NCBI GenBank assembly: GCA_026400565.1
Contig: JAPLOV010000192.1
Span: forward strand, 1-33,509
From: Hyphomicrobiales bacterium
Lineage (GTDB): Bacteria; Pseudomonadota; Alphaproteobacteria; Rhizobiales; Beijerinckiaceae
Direction: 5' to 3'
DNA: 33,509 nucleotides
Position numbers and translations under genes: made by a program. Shown here one piece after another: positions 16,536-24,084 of this stretch (its first letter is position 1; each line of letters opens with the position of its first letter). The notes below the pieces were generated by a model. It searched no databases and was not told where the DNA came from. It saw nothing but the letters and a program-made list of their open reading frames with translations.

Positions 16536-17063
16536 TCAGGCGGCGGAAGGAGCGAAGGCGGCCTTGAGCCGGTCAAGCTGGCTGGAGACGGCGTTGCTCA
16601 CCGGTGCCGGCGCGGTGCTTGCCTCATTCTCGGCAATCACCATGTTCTCGAGATGCATCACGCGGGCCTGCATGCGCTGCGAGGCATCCATCAGTTCGCG
16701 CAGGCGAAGCGGCAGCATGTCCATGGCCGAGGATGGTGTCGGGATGTTCATGTCGGCGATCTTGACGCGGTTCTTTTCGGTGCGGGCCTGATCGGGGGTG
16801 ATCTCGCCTTCGGCGACCGCGCGCTGGACCAGAAGCCAGGAGGCGATCTGCATCAGGCGGGTGGTCAGGCGCATGCTCTCGGTGGCGTAGGCCAGCGCCA
16901 CATCACGGGGCAGGGCGCGTGACTCGTCCCGGCCCGGACCATCGAGATATGCTGCTGTATCCTCGACCAGCAGCATGCCTTCGCGGAACATGGCACGGAA
17001 CGCATCCGAAGACACGAAGTTGCGGCCGAATGGCACGGCGGGAGACCTGACAAAATCGACCAT
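16536..17063 (-). CDS. rcdA: RcdA (DUF1465), ClpXP adaptor for CtrA turnover
   Basis: This 175-residue all-helical protein carries the DUF1465 signature region (AYLDGPGRDES...LAYATESMRLTTRLMQIASWLLVQRAV). In Caulobacter RcdA works with CpdR and PopA to present CtrA and other substrates to ClpXP at the cell pole. The start at 17063 is chosen because family homology begins at MVDFVRSP and a GGAG/GAGG-like sequence precedes it. A longer in-frame start at 17153 would add an unrelated Arg/Trp-rich leader. The C-terminal ~30 residues are Ala/Pro-rich and likely disordered, as in homologues where this tail docks to partners. Upstream lie a palindrome and a pair of TTAAGGTTAAC repeats that could bind CtrA or another cell-cycle regulator. 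Confidence 0.9.
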   Translation of the reverse strand: MVDFVRSPAVPFGRNFVSSDAFRAMFREGMLLVEDTAAYLDGPGRDESRALPRDVALAYATESMRLTTRLMQIASWLLVQRAVAEGEITPDQARTEKNRVKIADMNIPTPSSAMDMLPLRLRELMDASQRMQARVMHLENMVIAENEASTAPAPVSNAVSSQLDRLKAAFAPSAA

Positions 17064-17096
17064 GACGCACCTCAACTCCAGCATGGACCGCTTTCC

Positions 17097-17111
17097 GTGC
17101 CAATCTGGCAC
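17097..17111. promoter_or_regulatory. GTGCCA-N3-TGGCAC palindrome before rcdA
   Basis: A perfect inverted repeat with 6-base arms and a 3-base centre lies 34 bases upstream of the rcdA start codon. It could be an operator in the 5' untranslated region or a weak RNA hairpin. I cannot name a factor; spacing excludes a sigma-54 promoter. Confidence 0.4.
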
Positions 17112-17181
17112 AGAGAGCCGGCGATGCCAGCACTGTCGCAAGGATAACGCCAAACCCCGGGAAGGGGGTGTTGATGTGTTG

Positions 17182-17207
17182 TTAAGGTTAACGATTTTAA
17201 GGTTAAC
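17182..17207. promoter_or_regulatory. Two TTAAGGTTAAC direct repeats upstream of rcdA
   Basis: Identical 11-mers at 17182-17192 and 17197-17207 have a 15-base period, about 120-145 bases upstream of the rcdA start. On the rcdA strand they read GTTAACCTTAA and contain TTAACC, the core of CtrA half-sites. The spacing between TTAA cores is not the canonical 7, so these are candidate tandem half-sites only. Confidence 0.45.
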
Positions 17208-17280
17208 ATTTGCAGTCTGTGACTGTCATACGGCTGGAGCGGGTGCGATAGCCTTCGGGCTGCGGCGGCGCGGGCCTCCT

Positions 17281-17332
17281 GCCGGGCACAAAAAATCTGC
17301 AGAGCACAAAAAATCTGCCGGGCACAAAAAAA
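17281..17332. repeat. Three GCACAAAAAA repeats (serial T-tracts on the minus strand)
   Basis: Near-identical units of 18-20 bases (CGGGCACAAAAAATCTGC and variants) begin at about 17281, 17301 and 17319. The last runs into the terminator stem. On the minus strand they give three consecutive runs of six or seven T after a strong hairpin, which looks like a duplicated terminator tail. Confidence 0.75.
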
Positions 17333-17353
17333 GAGCCGCTGAAACAGCGGCTC
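17323..17353 (-). terminator. Intrinsic terminator of the DUF1192 gene
   Basis: GAGCCGCTG and CAGCGGCTC form a perfect 9-bp stem with a 3-base loop at 17333-17353. On the minus strand it is followed immediately by a T7 tract and GTG. It lies 135 bases downstream of the DUF1192 stop and would end that transcript before rcdA, so the two minus-strand genes probably have separate promoters. Confidence 0.85.
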
Positions 17354-17438
17354 GAAGGTCAACAGGGAGGCGTCAAACAGAGTGACGAGAGCCACTCGAT
17401 GTCCGGAAACCGAACATCTTGTTCATACTCTGGAAGTG

Positions 17439-17454
17439 TTAAGGGCGCGTTAAC
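17439..17454. promoter_or_regulatory. Full-consensus CtrA box TTAA-N7-TTAAC
   Basis: TTAAGGGCGCGTTAAC matches the Caulobacter CtrA consensus TTAA-N7-TTAAC exactly, and also the rhizobial TTAA-N6-GTTAAC form. It lies between the DUF1192 stop and its terminator, about 375 bases upstream of rcdA, in a neighbourhood of two cell-cycle genes. Which promoter it serves is unclear; an untranslated-RNA or long-leader promoter is possible. Confidence 0.5.
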
Positions 17455-17487
17455 ACCGCGGGTCCGGCCGCGTGGCCGGCATCGGCT

Positions 17488-17697
17488 TCAGCGCTTGAAG
17501 AACAGGTCTGCGGCGGCTTTCGAAGCCTGCTTGCCGGCGCGCGCGGCTTGAAGTCGCTCGATTTCGGCGTGCAGCGCTGCGATGCGCCGATCAATCTCTT
17601 CGATCGACAAGGGCGACAGATCCTGGCCGATCTCGTGCGCATGTGTCTTGCGCGGGCGGTCATCGTCGCCAGACCCTGTCCCACCAATCGCTGTCAT
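17488..17697 (-). CDS. DUF1192 small coiled-coil protein
   Basis: This 69-residue protein carries the DUF1192 pattern, with a HEIGQDLSPLSIEEIDRRIA core followed by a short coiled coil (LHAEIERLQAARAGKQAS) and a terminal DLFFKR. The family is confined largely to alphaproteobacteria and has no established function. Its gene commonly lies near rcdA-type genes. GAGG lies 5 bases before the ATG. The gene has its own strong terminator and is divergent from trcR across 301 bases. The coiled coil suggests an adaptor or oligomeric partner, but that is a guess. Confidence 0.85.
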   Translation of the reverse strand: MTAIGGTGSGDDDRPRKTHAHEIGQDLSPLSIEEIDRRIAALHAEIERLQAARAGKQASKAAADLFFKR

Positions 17698-17998
17698 GGC
17701 TGCCTCGCTGCCTGATTGTCGTGCCGGATGCGATCATAGCAAGCCTGCGCCGGTTTGGCAGCTTCAGGATCGCGAGAGGCGGGTGGACAAAAAGGGCAAT
17801 CGTTCAAGGAGCGTTCCAAGTGCATGGACACCGGGCTGCGACACAATTATATGGGAGCTGTTCCCTGCATGGTTGATGTCGAGAACGCTCCGGCCCGCCA
17901 GCCGGTTCGGAGCGCGAAGAGTGTTGCCGCAGTGGTCGTTGAAACGGTCAAGGTTTGTCTGGAGCGCGCTTGCCGCCGCCCGACAAGGAGGCTCCAGA
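17698..17998. other. Divergent intergenic region between DUF1192 and trcR
   Basis: This stretch has no supported gene. On the minus strand a perfect TATAAT is present at 17851-17846, 149 bases before the DUF1192 start, but the -35 region is poor. On the plus strand the AAGGAGG ribosome site of trcR ends 7 bases before its ATG. The in-frame extension of trcR to 17582 is rejected because it overlaps the DUF1192 gene and shows no family homology. Confidence 0.45.
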
Positions 17999-18700
17999 AT
18001 GTCCCAGAATGCGCCGCTGATGCCGAAGGCGACGGCCGTTTGGCTTGTCGAAAACACCTCGCTGACGTTCGAGCAGATCGCCGATTTCTGCAAGCTGCAT
18101 CCGCTTGAGGTCAAGGGAATCGCCGATGGCGAGGTCGCATCCGGCATCAAGGGCCTCGATCCCATCAGCACGGCCCAGCTCACCCGCGAGGAACTGGAGC
18201 GGGCGCAGGCCAATCCGGATCACCGGTTGCGCGTGGCAGAGCCCAAGGTGCGCGTGCCTGAGATCAAGAAGGCACGCGGTCCGCGCTATACCCCTGTCTC
18301 CAAGCGTCAGGACCGGCCGAACGCCATCCTCTGGCTGCTGCGCAACCACCCCGAGCTCAAGGACGCTGCCGTGATGCGGCTGGCCGGCACGACCAAGCAC
18401 ACGATCCAGCAGATCCGCGAGCGGACCCACTGGAATTCGGCACAGCTTGCCCCGATGGACCCGGTCAGCCTTGGCCTTTGCTCGCAGGTTGATCTCGACA
18501 TGGAGATTTCCCGTGTCGCCAAGGACCGGCCCAAGGCCGAGCCGGAACTCGGCCCGACCCTGCTCTCGGCAGAGGCCTCGCTCCAGCCGGAGGTTGCCGA
18601 CGACGAGCCGTCGCGCAGCAAGCCCGGTGTGCAGCACACTGCCGATTCCGTGTTCGGCAAGCTCAAGGCACTGAAGCGCGACGAGGACGACGACGTCTGA
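17999..18700 (+). CDS. trcR: TrcR (DUF1013) cell-cycle transcriptional regulator
   Basis: This 233-residue protein of the DUF1013/TrcR family is highly conserved in alphaproteobacteria. The N-terminal ~60 residues include a helix-turn-helix-like stretch (LTFEQIADFCKLHPLEVKGIADGE). A second one lies around residues 100-145 (RPNAILWLLRNHPELKDAAV, then AGTTKHTIQQIRERTHWNS). It ends in an acidic, disordered tail (RDEDDDV). The ATG at 17999 follows AAGGAGG at ideal distance. TrcR is annotated as a cell-cycle regulator, and some studies of the family describe association with RNA polymerase and sigma-70-dependent transcription. Its position next to DUF1192 and rcdA fits a cell-cycle neighbourhood. 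The next gene starts 16 bases downstream on the same strand. Confidence 0.9.
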   Translation: MSQNAPLMPKATAVWLVENTSLTFEQIADFCKLHPLEVKGIADGEVASGIKGLDPISTAQLTREELERAQANPDHRLRVAEPKVRVPEIKKARGPRYTPVSKRQDRPNAILWLLRNHPELKDAAVMRLAGTTKHTIQQIRERTHWNSAQLAPMDPVSLGLCSQVDLDMEISRVAKDRPKAEPELGPTLLSAEASLQPEVADDEPSRSKPGVQHTADSVFGKLKALKRDEDDDV

Positions 18701-18716
18701 GCCACCAGAGGTGTGC

Positions 18717-19604
18717 ATGGACACGGGGATGCTGAGCTTCACCTTTCTGGGAACCGGCGCTCCGCCCGTCTCCGCGCGGCGGGCAGGCCCCGCCCATCTG
18801 GTCGAGGCTGCGGGTCAGCTGGTCCTGGTCGATTGCGGCTCGCGCGTGGCCCATCAGCTTGCCGAAGCGGGGAAACCGGCTGCCGCCATCGACGCGCTGA
18901 TCGTGACCCACCTGCATTCCGACCATATCGTCGACTTCTACCAGCTGGTGATCTCAAGCTGGCATCAGGGTCGTGACCGGCCATGGCGCGTGATTGCGCC
19001 GGAGCCGGCACTCAAGGCCATGAAGGCACAATATGCCGCCTTCGACGACGAACGCCGACTGCGCATCGCCTTCGAGAAGCGCCCGTCGGCGAGGGGGCTC
19101 GAGGTGGTGTTCGAGGTGCTGGAGCCCGGCCCGCTCAGCGGGTTCGGCGATCTTTCGGTGAACGCCTTCCTTGTCGATCACCACCCGGTCGCGCCGGCCT
19201 TCGGGCTCGCCTTTGCCAGCGACGCATCGCGCCTGGTCTTTTCGGGCGATACACGCCCTTGCGCGGCGCTGGAGGAGGCCGCAAGCGGCGCCGATCTGCT
19301 GGTGTGCGAGGTCTATGTCGACAGCCAGATGCCGATTGTCAGCGGCGTCCGCAGCGCCGAGACGGTGGCTGCCGTCAGGAGCTACCACATGGTGCCGTCC
19401 GAAATCGCCCGGCTCGCCAACCTGTCGGGCGCGAAGGCGGTGGCGTTGACCCATGTCGTGCCGCCATCCGCCGACACGCAGGCCGTGCTCGCCGAGATCC
19501 GCGCCGCCGGCTACCCTGGCCCGGTGATGGTCGGCGAGGATCTGGCCACGCTCGTCCTGCCGGCGCGCATGCTGCGCTGGCGCGGGCTGGCAGCCAGCTT
19601 CTGA
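18717..19604 (+). CDS. Metallo-beta-lactamase-fold hydrolase (RNase Z-like)
   Basis: This 295-residue protein has the N-terminal FTFLGTGAPPVSARRAGPAH start typical of the tRNase Z/ElaC and arylsulfatase-like branch of the fold. The zinc motif HLHSDH lies at 65-70, with further ligands in VDHHPV, FSGDTRPC and the C-terminal ALTHVV. All expected metal residues are present, so an active zinc hydrolase is likely. The substrate is not identifiable. A tRNA 3' endonuclease is possible, but the flexible arm of true RNase Z is not evident, and many such proteins are hydrolases of small molecules. The ATG 18717 follows AGAGG; an in-frame GTG at 18711 is the alternative. It lies 16 bases after trcR and probably shares its transcript. 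Confidence 0.82.
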   Translation: MDTGMLSFTFLGTGAPPVSARRAGPAHLVEAAGQLVLVDCGSRVAHQLAEAGKPAAAIDALIVTHLHSDHIVDFYQLVISSWHQGRDRPWRVIAPEPALKAMKAQYAAFDDERRLRIAFEKRPSARGLEVVFEVLEPGPLSGFGDLSVNAFLVDHHPVAPAFGLAFASDASRLVFSGDTRPCAALEEAASGADLLVCEVYVDSQMPIVSGVRSAETVAAVRSYHMVPSEIARLANLSGAKAVALTHVVPPSADTQAVLAEIRAAGYPGPVMVGEDLATLVLPARMLRWRGLAASF

Positions 19605-19610
19605 CGCCGC

Positions 19611-21521
19611 TCAGGCGCTGATGCCACGCGCTGCGAGCGCGGCGGCGATCTCGTCCAGCACTGCCGGGTCATCGATCGTCGCCGGCATCGACCAGTTCTC
19701 GCCATCGGCAATCTTCTTCATGGTGCCGCGCAGGATCTTGCCCGACCGCGTTTTGGGCAGCCGTGCCACCGTGACGGCCAGCTTGAAGGCGGCGACCGGG
19801 CCGATCTTGTCGCGCACGAGCCGCACGAGGTCTGCCTCGATCTCGGCATGGGGCGTGCTGACACCAGCCTTGAGCACCACGAAACCGCAGGGTGCTTCCC
19901 CCTTCAGCGCATCGGCGATGCCGATCACGGCACATTCGGCAACGGCAGGGTGAGAGGCAAGCACCTCCTCCATGCCGCCGGTCGAGAGCCGGTGGCCGGC
20001 CACGTTGATGATGTCGTCGGTGCGGCCCATGATGTAGAGGTAGCCATCGGCATCAATGAAGCCGGCATCCGCTGTCTTGTAGAAGCCCGGAAAGTCCGCG
20101 AGGTAGGCCTCCGCGAAGCGGTCATCGGCCTGCCAAAGGGTCGGGAAGGCACCGGGTGGCAGGGGCAGCCTGACCACGATGGAACCCATCTGGCCCACGG
20201 GGACCGGCTTGCCGGCTTCGTCCACCACGGTGATGTCATAGCCCGGCATCGGCACGGTCGGCGAACCATGCTTCACCGGCAGCATGCCGAGGCCGAGCGG
20301 ATTGCCGACCATGCACCAGCCCGTCTCGGTCTGCCACCAATGGTCGATCACCGGCACCTTGAGGATGCTTTCGGCCCATTTCACGGTGTCAGGATCGGCC
20401 CTTTCGCCAGCGAGGAAGAGCGCACGGAAATGCGGCAAGGTGGCCAAGTCGAGATGCGTCGCCTCGGGGTCTTCCTTGCGGATGGCGCGGAAGGCCGTCG
20501 GTGCGGTGAACAGCGTCACGACCTTGTGCTCGGCGATCAGCCGCCAGTAGGCACCCGGGTCAGGCGTGCCCACCGGCTTGCCTTCGTACAGGATGGTGGT
20601 GCAGCCGGCGAGGAGCGGCGCATAGACGATGTAGGAATGCCCGACCACCCAGCCGACGTCGGAAGCGGCCCAGAACACCTCGCCGGGGTGGACGCCATAG
20701 AGGTTCTGCATCGACCATTGCAGCGCCACCATGTGTCCGCCATTGTCGCGGACGACACCCTTGGGCTTGCCGGTGGTGCCGGATGTATAGAGCACATAGA
20801 GCGGATCGGTCGCCTTGACCGGCACGCAATCGGCCTTGCGGCCTGCCATGCGCGCTGCCGCCAGCAACTGCGCCCAGTCAAGGTCGCGGCCGGGCAGCAA
20901 CGTCGCTTCGAGCTGGGGCCGCTGCAGCACGAGGCAGGCTTCGGGCTTGTGGTTCGCCATCTCGATCGCGCCATCAAGCAGGGGCTTATAGGCAATGACC
21001 TTTGCCACCTCGATGCCGCAGGACGCGGCCAGGATGGCCTTCGGTGTGGCATCATCGATGCGGGTTGCCAGTTCCTTGGCCGCGAATCCGCCAAACACGA
21101 CGGAGTGGATTGCGCCGATGCGGGCGCAGGCCAGCATGGCAAACGCGGCTTCGGGGATCATCGGCATGTAGATGAGGACCCGGTCGCCAGCAACGATGCC
21201 CATCTCGGTCAGCACCGCGGCCAGCGTCGCGACCTCGTCCTTCAGCTCGGCATAGGTGACGGTGCGCTTGCTGCCGGTGACGGGGCTGTCATAGATCAGA
21301 GCCGCCTGTTCGCCGCGTCCGCCATCGGCATGGCGGTCGACCGCATTGAAGCAGGTGTTGCAGACGGCATCGGGAAACCAGCGCCCGTAGAGCCCGGCCG
21401 CCGGGTCAAGGATCGAGGCAGGCGGCGTAATCCAGTCAATCGCCCTGGCAGCCTCGGCCCAGAAGGCTTGAGGGTCGGCTTTCCAGGCGGCATAGGTGGC
21501 GCGATAGCGGCTCTGCGTCAT
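19611..21521 (-). CDS. prpE: Propionyl-CoA synthetase
   Basis: This 636-residue protein is the full length of PrpE-type acetyl-CoA synthetase relatives. An N-terminal ACAS domain (ATYAAWKADPQAFWAEAA) precedes the adenylation core with YTSGTTGKPKG from about residue 245, WWQTETGW, and a C-terminal PKTRSGKILRGTMKKIADG in which Lys594 corresponds to the lysine acylated for regulation in Salmonella PrpE (Lys592). It makes propionyl-CoA from propionate, ATP and CoA, feeding methylmalonyl-CoA or methylcitrate routes. No other prp or pcc genes are adjacent. It converges on the metallo-beta-lactamase gene with a 6-base gap. A direct repeat of TTTTGCAAG lies 39-60 bases upstream of its start and is a candidate regulator site. 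Acetyl-CoA synthetase is less likely given the PrpE-like motifs. Confidence 0.92.
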   Translation of the reverse strand: MTQSRYRATYAAWKADPQAFWAEAARAIDWITPPASILDPAAGLYGRWFPDAVCNTCFNAVDRHADGGRGEQAALIYDSPVTGSKRTVTYAELKDEVATLAAVLTEMGIVAGDRVLIYMPMIPEAAFAMLACARIGAIHSVVFGGFAAKELATRIDDATPKAILAASCGIEVAKVIAYKPLLDGAIEMANHKPEACLVLQRPQLEATLLPGRDLDWAQLLAAARMAGRKADCVPVKATDPLYVLYTSGTTGKPKGVVRDNGGHMVALQWSMQNLYGVHPGEVFWAASDVGWVVGHSYIVYAPLLAGCTTILYEGKPVGTPDPGAYWRLIAEHKVVTLFTAPTAFRAIRKEDPEATHLDLATLPHFRALFLAGERADPDTVKWAESILKVPVIDHWWQTETGWCMVGNPLGLGMLPVKHGSPTVPMPGYDITVVDEAGKPVPVGQMGSIVVRLPLPPGAFPTLWQADDRFAEAYLADFPGFYKTADAGFIDADGYLYIMGRTDDIINVAGHRLSTGGMEEVLASHPAVAECAVIGIADALKGEAPCGFVVLKAGVSTPHAEIEADLVRLVRDKIGPVAAFKLAVTVARLPKTRSGKILRGTMKKIADGENWSMPATIDDPAVLDEIAAALAARGISA

Positions 21522-21549
21522 GGCTTGTCCTCACCCGTGGCGGTTCTTC

Positions 21550-21581
21550 TGCAAGGATCTTTTGCAAGGATCTTTTGCAAG
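21550..21581. promoter_or_regulatory. Tandem TGCAAGGATCTTT repeats upstream of prpE
   Basis: A 13-base unit is repeated (21550-21562, 21563-21575, then TGCAA), giving two exact TTTTGCAAG elements at 21560 and 21573 and a third partial CTGCAAG. They lie just upstream of prpE. TTTGCAAA-type tandem motifs are known for the short-chain acyl-CoA regulators of the ScfR/PccR group that control propionyl-CoA genes in alphaproteobacteria. The period here is 13, so identity is likely but not assured. Confidence 0.5.
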
Positions 21582-21675
21582 TCGCGCCTCGTTTGCTGGA
21601 CGCAGCTTCGGAACAGCATGTGCCGGGCTTGACGTCGAGAGCAACTTTCGGCGGGGTCTGTTCCCCTGAACGACA

Positions 21676-21701
21676 AAGCCCGGGCGTGTTGGCCCGGGCT
21701 T
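21676..21701 (-). terminator. GC-rich hairpin after rpmE
   Basis: AAGCCCGGGC and GCCCGGGCTT form a perfect 10-bp stem with a 6-base loop, 90 bases downstream of the rpmE stop on the minus strand. The T-tract after it is poor (TTTGTCG), so termination strength is uncertain, but position and symmetry support a terminator for rpmE. Confidence 0.6.
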
Positions 21702-21790
21702 GATGGTCTTTCCGATCGGTGCCAGCTCTGCGCCGGCCCGCCGAAGATCGATGCCGAAGATCGATCCTGTGCGGCAGATGCCGCGGGGCC

Positions 21791-22018
21791 TCACTTCTTG
21801 AAGCTGATGCCGCTGAACTTGTTGTTGAACCGCGACAGCCGGCCGCCGCGGTCCATGAGCTGCTGGGTGCCACCGGTCCAGGCCGGGTGGGTCTTGGGAT
21901 CGATGTCGAGGTTCATGGTGTCGCCGTCCTTGCCGTAGGTGGAACGGGTCATGTACTCGGTACCATCGGTCATCACGACCTTGATGAAATGATAGTTCGG
22001 GTGGATATCAGCTTTCAT
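21791..22018 (-). CDS. rpmE: 50S ribosomal protein L31, zinc-independent form
   Basis: This 75-residue L31 starts [19 protein letters not shown] and ends FSGISFKK. It is the longer alphaproteobacterial form without the CxxC zinc-ribbon cysteines, hence a C-minus L31. It sits at the subunit bridge of the large ribosomal subunit. The start is fixed by homology and by AGAGG seven bases upstream; a longer open frame in the same register is not real. The gene is divergent from an MsbA-like exporter, a common arrangement in Rhizobiales. It has a hairpin downstream. Confidence 0.97.
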   Translation of the reverse strand: MKADIHPNYHFIKVVMTDGTEYMTRSTYGKDGDTMNLDIDPKTHPAWTGGTQQLMDRGGRLSRFNNKFSGISFKK

Positions 22019-22135
22019 GGCGAGCCTCTTGGGCGCATAACGGTCTTGCGTCGCCGCAATGCGACAGGCAAACCGACGTGCGACGGTGTCTTGTGAAGTT
22101 GGCGGGCTATAGCCGAACCGGTCGGGAGACGCAAG

Positions 22136-23938
22136 TTGCGAAAGCCGCGTAAGCAAGCCGTGCCGGACATGCCGGGTTCCTCTTTGGATGCCCCGCGTGC
22201 TCCGATGTCCGCCCTCGCGGCGCTGATGCCGTATGTCCTGCGCCATCGCGGCCGCATCACGGCGGCGGTGCTGGCGCTCCTGGCCGCGTCACTGGCGACG
22301 CTGCTGCTGCCGCTGGCGCTCAGGCGGGTGATCGACACCGCTTTCGAGTCCGGCAATTCCACGCTGAAAGATTATTACTTCATGACGCTGATCGGCGTCG
22401 TGCTGATCCTGGCCGTGGCCAGTTCCGCCCGTTATTATCTGGTGATCACGCTGGGTGAGCGCATCGTTGCGTCCGTGCGGCAGGATGTGTTCCGCCATCT
22501 GACCACGCTTGATGCGGCCTTCTTCGACCGGACCAAGTCGGGCGAGATCGTGTCGCGGCTCTCGGCGGATACGACCAAGATCCAGTCTGCCTTCGGCGCG
22601 TCCGCCTCGATCGCTCTGCGCAACGTCTTGCTGTTCATGGGTGCGACGGTGATGATGATCATCACCAGTCCGCGCCTGTCGATGCTGGTGCTGGCCGCGA
22701 TCCCGCTCATCGTCGTGCCGCTGGTGCTGTCGGGACGTGGTGTGCGCAAGCGTGCGCGCGCTGCCCAGGACAAGCTGGCCGAGGCCTCGGCCTATGCCAC
22801 GGAGGCGATCGGTGCTTCGCGCACCATGCAGGCCTTCGGGGCCGAGGCCGAGACCACCCGCCGTTTCGGCATGGCGGCGGAGAATGCCTTCGAGGCTGCA
22901 CGCCTGTCCACGGCAGCGAGGGCCTGGCTCTCCGGTTTCGGCATCTTCATGGTCTCGGCAAGCGTGGTCTGGGTGCTCTGGACGGGGGCTGCCGATGTCA
23001 TGGCGGGGACGATGACAGGCGGGCGTCTGTCCCAGTTCGTGCTCTATGCGGTCTTTGCGGCCAGTTCGCTGGGGCAGCTTTCCGAGGTCTATGGCGAGAT
23101 CCAGGCCGCCGCCGGCTCGGCCGGTCGAATTGGCGAACTGCTCGCCGCGCGCCCTGCCGTCGCTCCGCCGCCCAACCCTGCGCCGTTGCCGGCGAAGATC
23201 AGCGGTGCCTTGTCGTTTTCGCATGTCACGTTCCGCTATGCCGGGCGTGACGATGCGGCGCTGGACGATTTCAGCTTGCATGTGAAGCCCGGCGAGCGCG
23301 TCGCCCTCGTCGGCCCGTCCGGGGCCGGCAAGAGCACCGTCCTGCAACTCGCGTTGCGCTTTTATGATCCGCAAGCTGGCGTCATCACCGTGGACAACAT
23401 CGCCTCGACCGGGGCCGATCCGACCGATTGGCGCCGTGCCTTTGCGCTGGTGCCGCAGGACCCGGTGGTGTTCGGCACGACCGTGCTCGAAAACATCCGC
23501 TATGGCCGGCCTGATGCCAGCGAGGCGGATGTGCTTGTCGCCGCGAAGCTGGCCTCGGCGCATGACTTCGTGATGGCCCTGCCTCAGGGCTACCAGACCG
23601 AGATCGGCGAGCGCGGCGTGCTGCTCTCCGGCGGACAACGCCAGAGGCTGGCCATTGCCCGCGCCATTCTCAAGGACGCGCCGATCCTGCTGCTGGACGA
23701 AGCCACGTCGGCGCTCGATTCAGAAAGCGAGCGTGCTGTGCAGCTGGCGCTCGAAGGACTGATGCGCTCGCGCACCACGCTCGTCGTCGCGCACCGGCTG
23801 GCAACGGTGCTGTCCGCCGACCGGATCGTCGTGGTCGATCAGGGTCGGATCGTGGAAGAAGGCACGCACGAAGCGCTCGTCGCGCGGGGCGGACTCTATG
23901 CGCGGCTGGCGGAGTTGCAGTTCGGTGGAACCGATTGA
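22136..23938 (+). CDS. MsbA-like ABC exporter (fused permease-ATPase)
   Basis: This 600-residue half-transporter has six membrane helices across about 30-320 followed by one ATPase domain: Walker [10 protein letters not shown] at 393-401, signature LSGGQRQ from 497, Walker [13 protein letters not shown] and the switch histidine in VAHRLATV. It should act as a homodimer in the inner membrane, exporting a lipid or amphipathic compound. It belongs to the MsbA-related group common next to rpmE in Rhizobiales and is probably distinct from the essential lipid A flippase. The first codon used is TTG 22136, preceded by GGGAG at good distance; ATG 22169 is the alternative. Substrate unknown. Confidence 0.93.
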   Translation: MRKPRKQAVPDMPGSSLDAPRAPMSALAALMPYVLRHRGRITAAVLALLAASLATLLLPLALRRVIDTAFESGNSTLKDYYFMTLIGVVLILAVASSARYYLVITLGERIVASVRQDVFRHLTTLDAAFFDRTKSGEIVSRLSADTTKIQSAFGASASIALRNVLLFMGATVMMIITSPRLSMLVLAAIPLIVVPLVLSGRGVRKRARAAQDKLAEASAYATEAIGASRTMQAFGAEAETTRRFGMAAENAFEAARLSTAARAWLSGFGIFMVSASVVWVLWTGAADVMAGTMTGGRLSQFVLYAVFAASSLGQLSEVYGEIQAAAGSAGRIGELLAARPAVAPPPNPAPLPAKISGALSFSHVTFRYAGRDDAALDDFSLHVKPGERVALVGPSGAGKSTVLQLALRFYDPQAGVITVDNIASTGADPTDWRRAFALVPQDPVVFGTTVLENIRYGRPDASEADVLVAAKLASAHDFVMALPQGYQTEIGERGVLLSGGQRQRLAIARAILKDAPILLLDEATSALDSESERAVQLALEGLMRSRTTLVVAHRLATVLSADRIVVVDQGRIVEEGTHEALVARGGLYARLAELQFGGTD

Positions 23939-23989
23939 GCGGGTTGCGCCGGCTTTCCGCTTGTGCCCGATGCTGGTTTCCGGCTTGTT

Positions 23990-24062
23990 GAGCTCTTGGC
24001 GAACTCTTGGCGAACTCTTGGCGGGCTCCTGGCGGGCTTCGGGCCTCTTGGCGGGCTTCGGG
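23990..24062 (+). repeat. Minisatellite of 11-bp GAACTCTTGGC units
   Basis: Three clean 11-base units (first with GAGCTCTTGGC, then two GAACTCTTGGC) start at 23990. They are followed by a diverged unit and two copies of GGCGGGCTTCGGG-like sequence to 24062. It lies in the 146-base gap between the exporter and the YihY gene, ending 22 bases before that start codon. The array may affect the 5' leader of the next gene. No CRISPR-like spacer structure is present. Confidence 0.8.
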
Positions 24063-24084
24063 CAAGTCGTGCTAGACCAGCGTC

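Noticed and set aside
17097-17125. Sigma-54 promoter (TGGCAC element)
   Set aside because: No GC dinucleotide at the right distance for a -12 element on either strand.
19848-21632. 594-codon open frame on the plus strand
   Set aside because: Antisense shadow of prpE with His/Gly-rich, non-protein-like composition.
22289-23638. 449-codon open frame on the minus strand
   Set aside because: Antisense to the ABC exporter; composition is Arg/His/Gln-rich as expected of a shadow.
23990-24062. CRISPR array
   Set aside because: Units are 11 bases, directly adjacent, with no unique spacers and no cas genes.
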